This document shows positions 5,627-6,754 of a DNA stretch of 6,754 nucleotides, in pieces (position 1 is the stretch's first letter; every line of letters begins with the position of its first letter). Location of the stretch: assembly GCA_947631345.1 (NCBI GenBank), contig CANRKW010000058.1, positions 1-6,754 of the forward strand. Reading direction: 5' to 3'. This DNA comes from an uncultured Bacilli bacterium. GTDB lineage: Bacteria > Bacillota_I > Bacilli_A > RF39 > UBA660. A program made the translations under genes and the position numbers. Under the pieces are notes generated by a model. The model made no database searches. It saw only the letters and a list, made by a program, of their open reading frames with translations, and was not told the origin of the DNA.

Positions 5627-6754
5627 ATTATTCTTTTTAAAGTAATCCCTTCTTTAAAATTACACTCACTATTACATTTAAAGTCTGGAAAAGTACATCT
5701 TGCTCCTTTAGTATATTCTAATATATCTAAATAAAGTGGAGAATTTTCTTTTTGTAAGGCTAATTTGTATTCTTCTAGTATTTTTTTAGTTTGCATCATT
5801 ATTTCTAATTGTGCATGACTACATAATCTTTCTTTACATTTTTCTAGGAAGTTTTCAAATGTAGCTCTTTCATATATTTTAACTAATTCTCCCTGTGGAT
5901 AATAAACTTTTCTTATATCTTTAAGCCAGTCTAAAACTAACAAGTCTTCACTCATTATAATAGGTGGCACAAAAAAGCTTTTTTCTTCCATTAATTCTAT
6001 TTCATAAGATATAGTTCTATGCCTTTGGGCTTGTCCTAAATAAGCAAAACTGGATGTGTAAATTGTAGCATATGATTCATTATAAAACACACTTTTTTCA
6101 CTTATGCCATTTTTAAATAAAGATAATCTTCTATTCTTTTCATTTTGCATTAATTCTCTTTTTAATATATGAAGTCTATCTAATTCATTAATAAATTCCA
6201 TCATATATTTAGAAAGTCTTTTTTCATAATCAGTACTTGCATTTTTTATATATTCTTCCATAAAAGAAGCTATATAATTTATTTGTCTAAAATCAGTAGT
6301 ATATATCATATAAGTAGGTATAAAAGAAGATAACATATATCTTGCATTTTCTTGGGCTAATTTTTTTATTTGTGAATCATTATAAATACTTCCATATCTT
6401 TCTTTTATTTTAGTAAAAAGTATTTCACTCCATTTATTATATAAAGTTATTTCTAATAATGAAGTGTTTTCTTCTGTTACTTTAGTGTATCTTAAAGATT
6501 TTTCACTAGTATTATAGCATTTCTCATTATTTAGTACCATTGCTAACATTTTAGGTATATTAGATAGTTCTAAAGTGATAAATATATGTCCATAGACACT
6601 ATGATGGGAATTATTTAGTGTTCTTTGAACTCTTTTCATAGTTTTAGAAATATCTTCTTTTATAATATGAGAAAAACCTTCTTTATCATAACATACACCT
6701 GCATAGTAACCACTCATTTTAAGGCACTCATCAATATCAAAGGTGCCATCTTCT
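5623..6754 (-). CDS. thyX: FAD-dependent thymidylate synthase ThyX, 5' end cut by window
   Basis: ThyX methylates dUMP to dTMP using methylenetetrahydrofolate, FAD and NADPH, replacing ThyA. An ATG at 6717 opens 364 residues, but the frame stays open to the right edge and encodes GTFDIDECLKMSGYYAGVCY across that ATG, so the true start is probably outside. Numbering from that Met: HHSVYGH (38-44), NTSEKSLRYT (69-78, the E-x-S-x-RY half of the ThyX signature), ARYMLSSFIPT (125-135), FRQINYI (143-149), then QRHRTISYE (231-239, the RHR-x-x-S half) with FFVPP, and RLCSHAQLEI (297-306). The signature parts that lie together in ordinary ThyX (about 220-250 residues) are thus split over two halves, as in a tandem or long-form ThyX. 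The tail has Cys341, Cys348 and Cys352. Its TGA overlaps the ATG of the SanA-like gene. Family identity is sure enough; catalytic competence is not proven. Confidence 0.87.
   Translation of the reverse strand, partial: EDGTFDIDECLKMSGYYAGVCYDKEGFSHIIKEDISKTMKRVQRTLNNSHHSVYGHIFITLELSNIPKMLAMVLNNEKCYNTSEKSLRYTKVTEENTSLLEITLYNKWSEILFTKIKERYGSIYNDSQIKKLAQENARYMLSSFIPTYMIYTTDFRQINYIASFMEEYIKNASTDYEKRLSKYMMEFINELDRLHILKRELMQNEKNRRLSLFKNGISEKSVFYNESYATIYTSSFAYLGQAQRHRTISYEIELMEEKSFFVPPIIMSEDLLVLDWLKDIRKVYYPQGELVKIYERATFENFLEKCKERLCSHAQLEIMMQTKKILEEYKLALQKENSPLYLDILEYTKGARCTFPDFKCNSECNFKEGITLKRII

Noticed and set aside
6715..6717. ATG at 6717 as the true thyX start
   Set aside because: The frame is open to the window edge, the residues upstream (GTFDIDECLK) read as continuous with the conserved MSGYYAGVCY, and there is no convincing RBS at proper spacing.

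Overview
The window is a very AT-rich (roughly a quarter G+C by eye), gene-dense bacterial segment. Lysine, isoleucine and asparagine are abundant. Ribosome binding sites are strong AGGAG/GGAGG types, genes overlap by GTGA or ATGA, and Trp is read from TGG while TGA is a stop. This fits a low-GC Bacillota/Mycoplasmatota-like organism using the standard bacterial code. The lineage cannot be fixed from sequence alone.

Layout. (1) Positions 1-1419, minus strand: a tRNA t6A operon, tsaB followed with a 4-base GTGA overlap by one continuous frame that carries a short RimI-like GNAT domain and then TsaD. TsaD is cut by the left edge after 182 of its residues. (2) Positions 1420-1588: a divergent intergenic region with an 11-bp-arm imperfect palindrome and candidate promoters on both strands. 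(3) Positions 1589-4961, plus strand: an AAA ATPase with a DUF4143-type C-terminus, a SAM-binding DUF3419/BtaA-like protein, and a GT28 diacylglycerol-type glycosyltransferase. (4) Positions 4967-6754, minus strand: a two-gene unit with a 4-base ATGA overlap, a flavin-dependent thymidylate synthase (ThyX, its N-terminus lying beyond the right edge) followed by a membrane-anchored SanA/DUF218 protein. Groups 3 and 4 converge with only 5 bases between stop codons.

How the genes work together. TsaB and TsaD belong to the complex that puts threonylcarbamoyl on A37 of ANN-decoding tRNAs. RimI is the ribosomal-protein alanine acetyltransferase usually encoded beside them. The DUF3419-like protein and the GT28 enzyme are neighbours and could both act on diacylglycerol to build polar lipid headgroups (inference). 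ThyX makes dTMP from dUMP; its partner gene is an envelope protein of unclear biochemical role.

No complete new system is evident. The points most worth checking are the RimI-TsaD frame with an apparent internal start, the ThyX protein with its signature motifs split between two halves, the DUF3419/GT28 pair, and the palindrome between the divergent promoters. I see no RNA gene, mobile element, CRISPR array or convincing intrinsic terminator.
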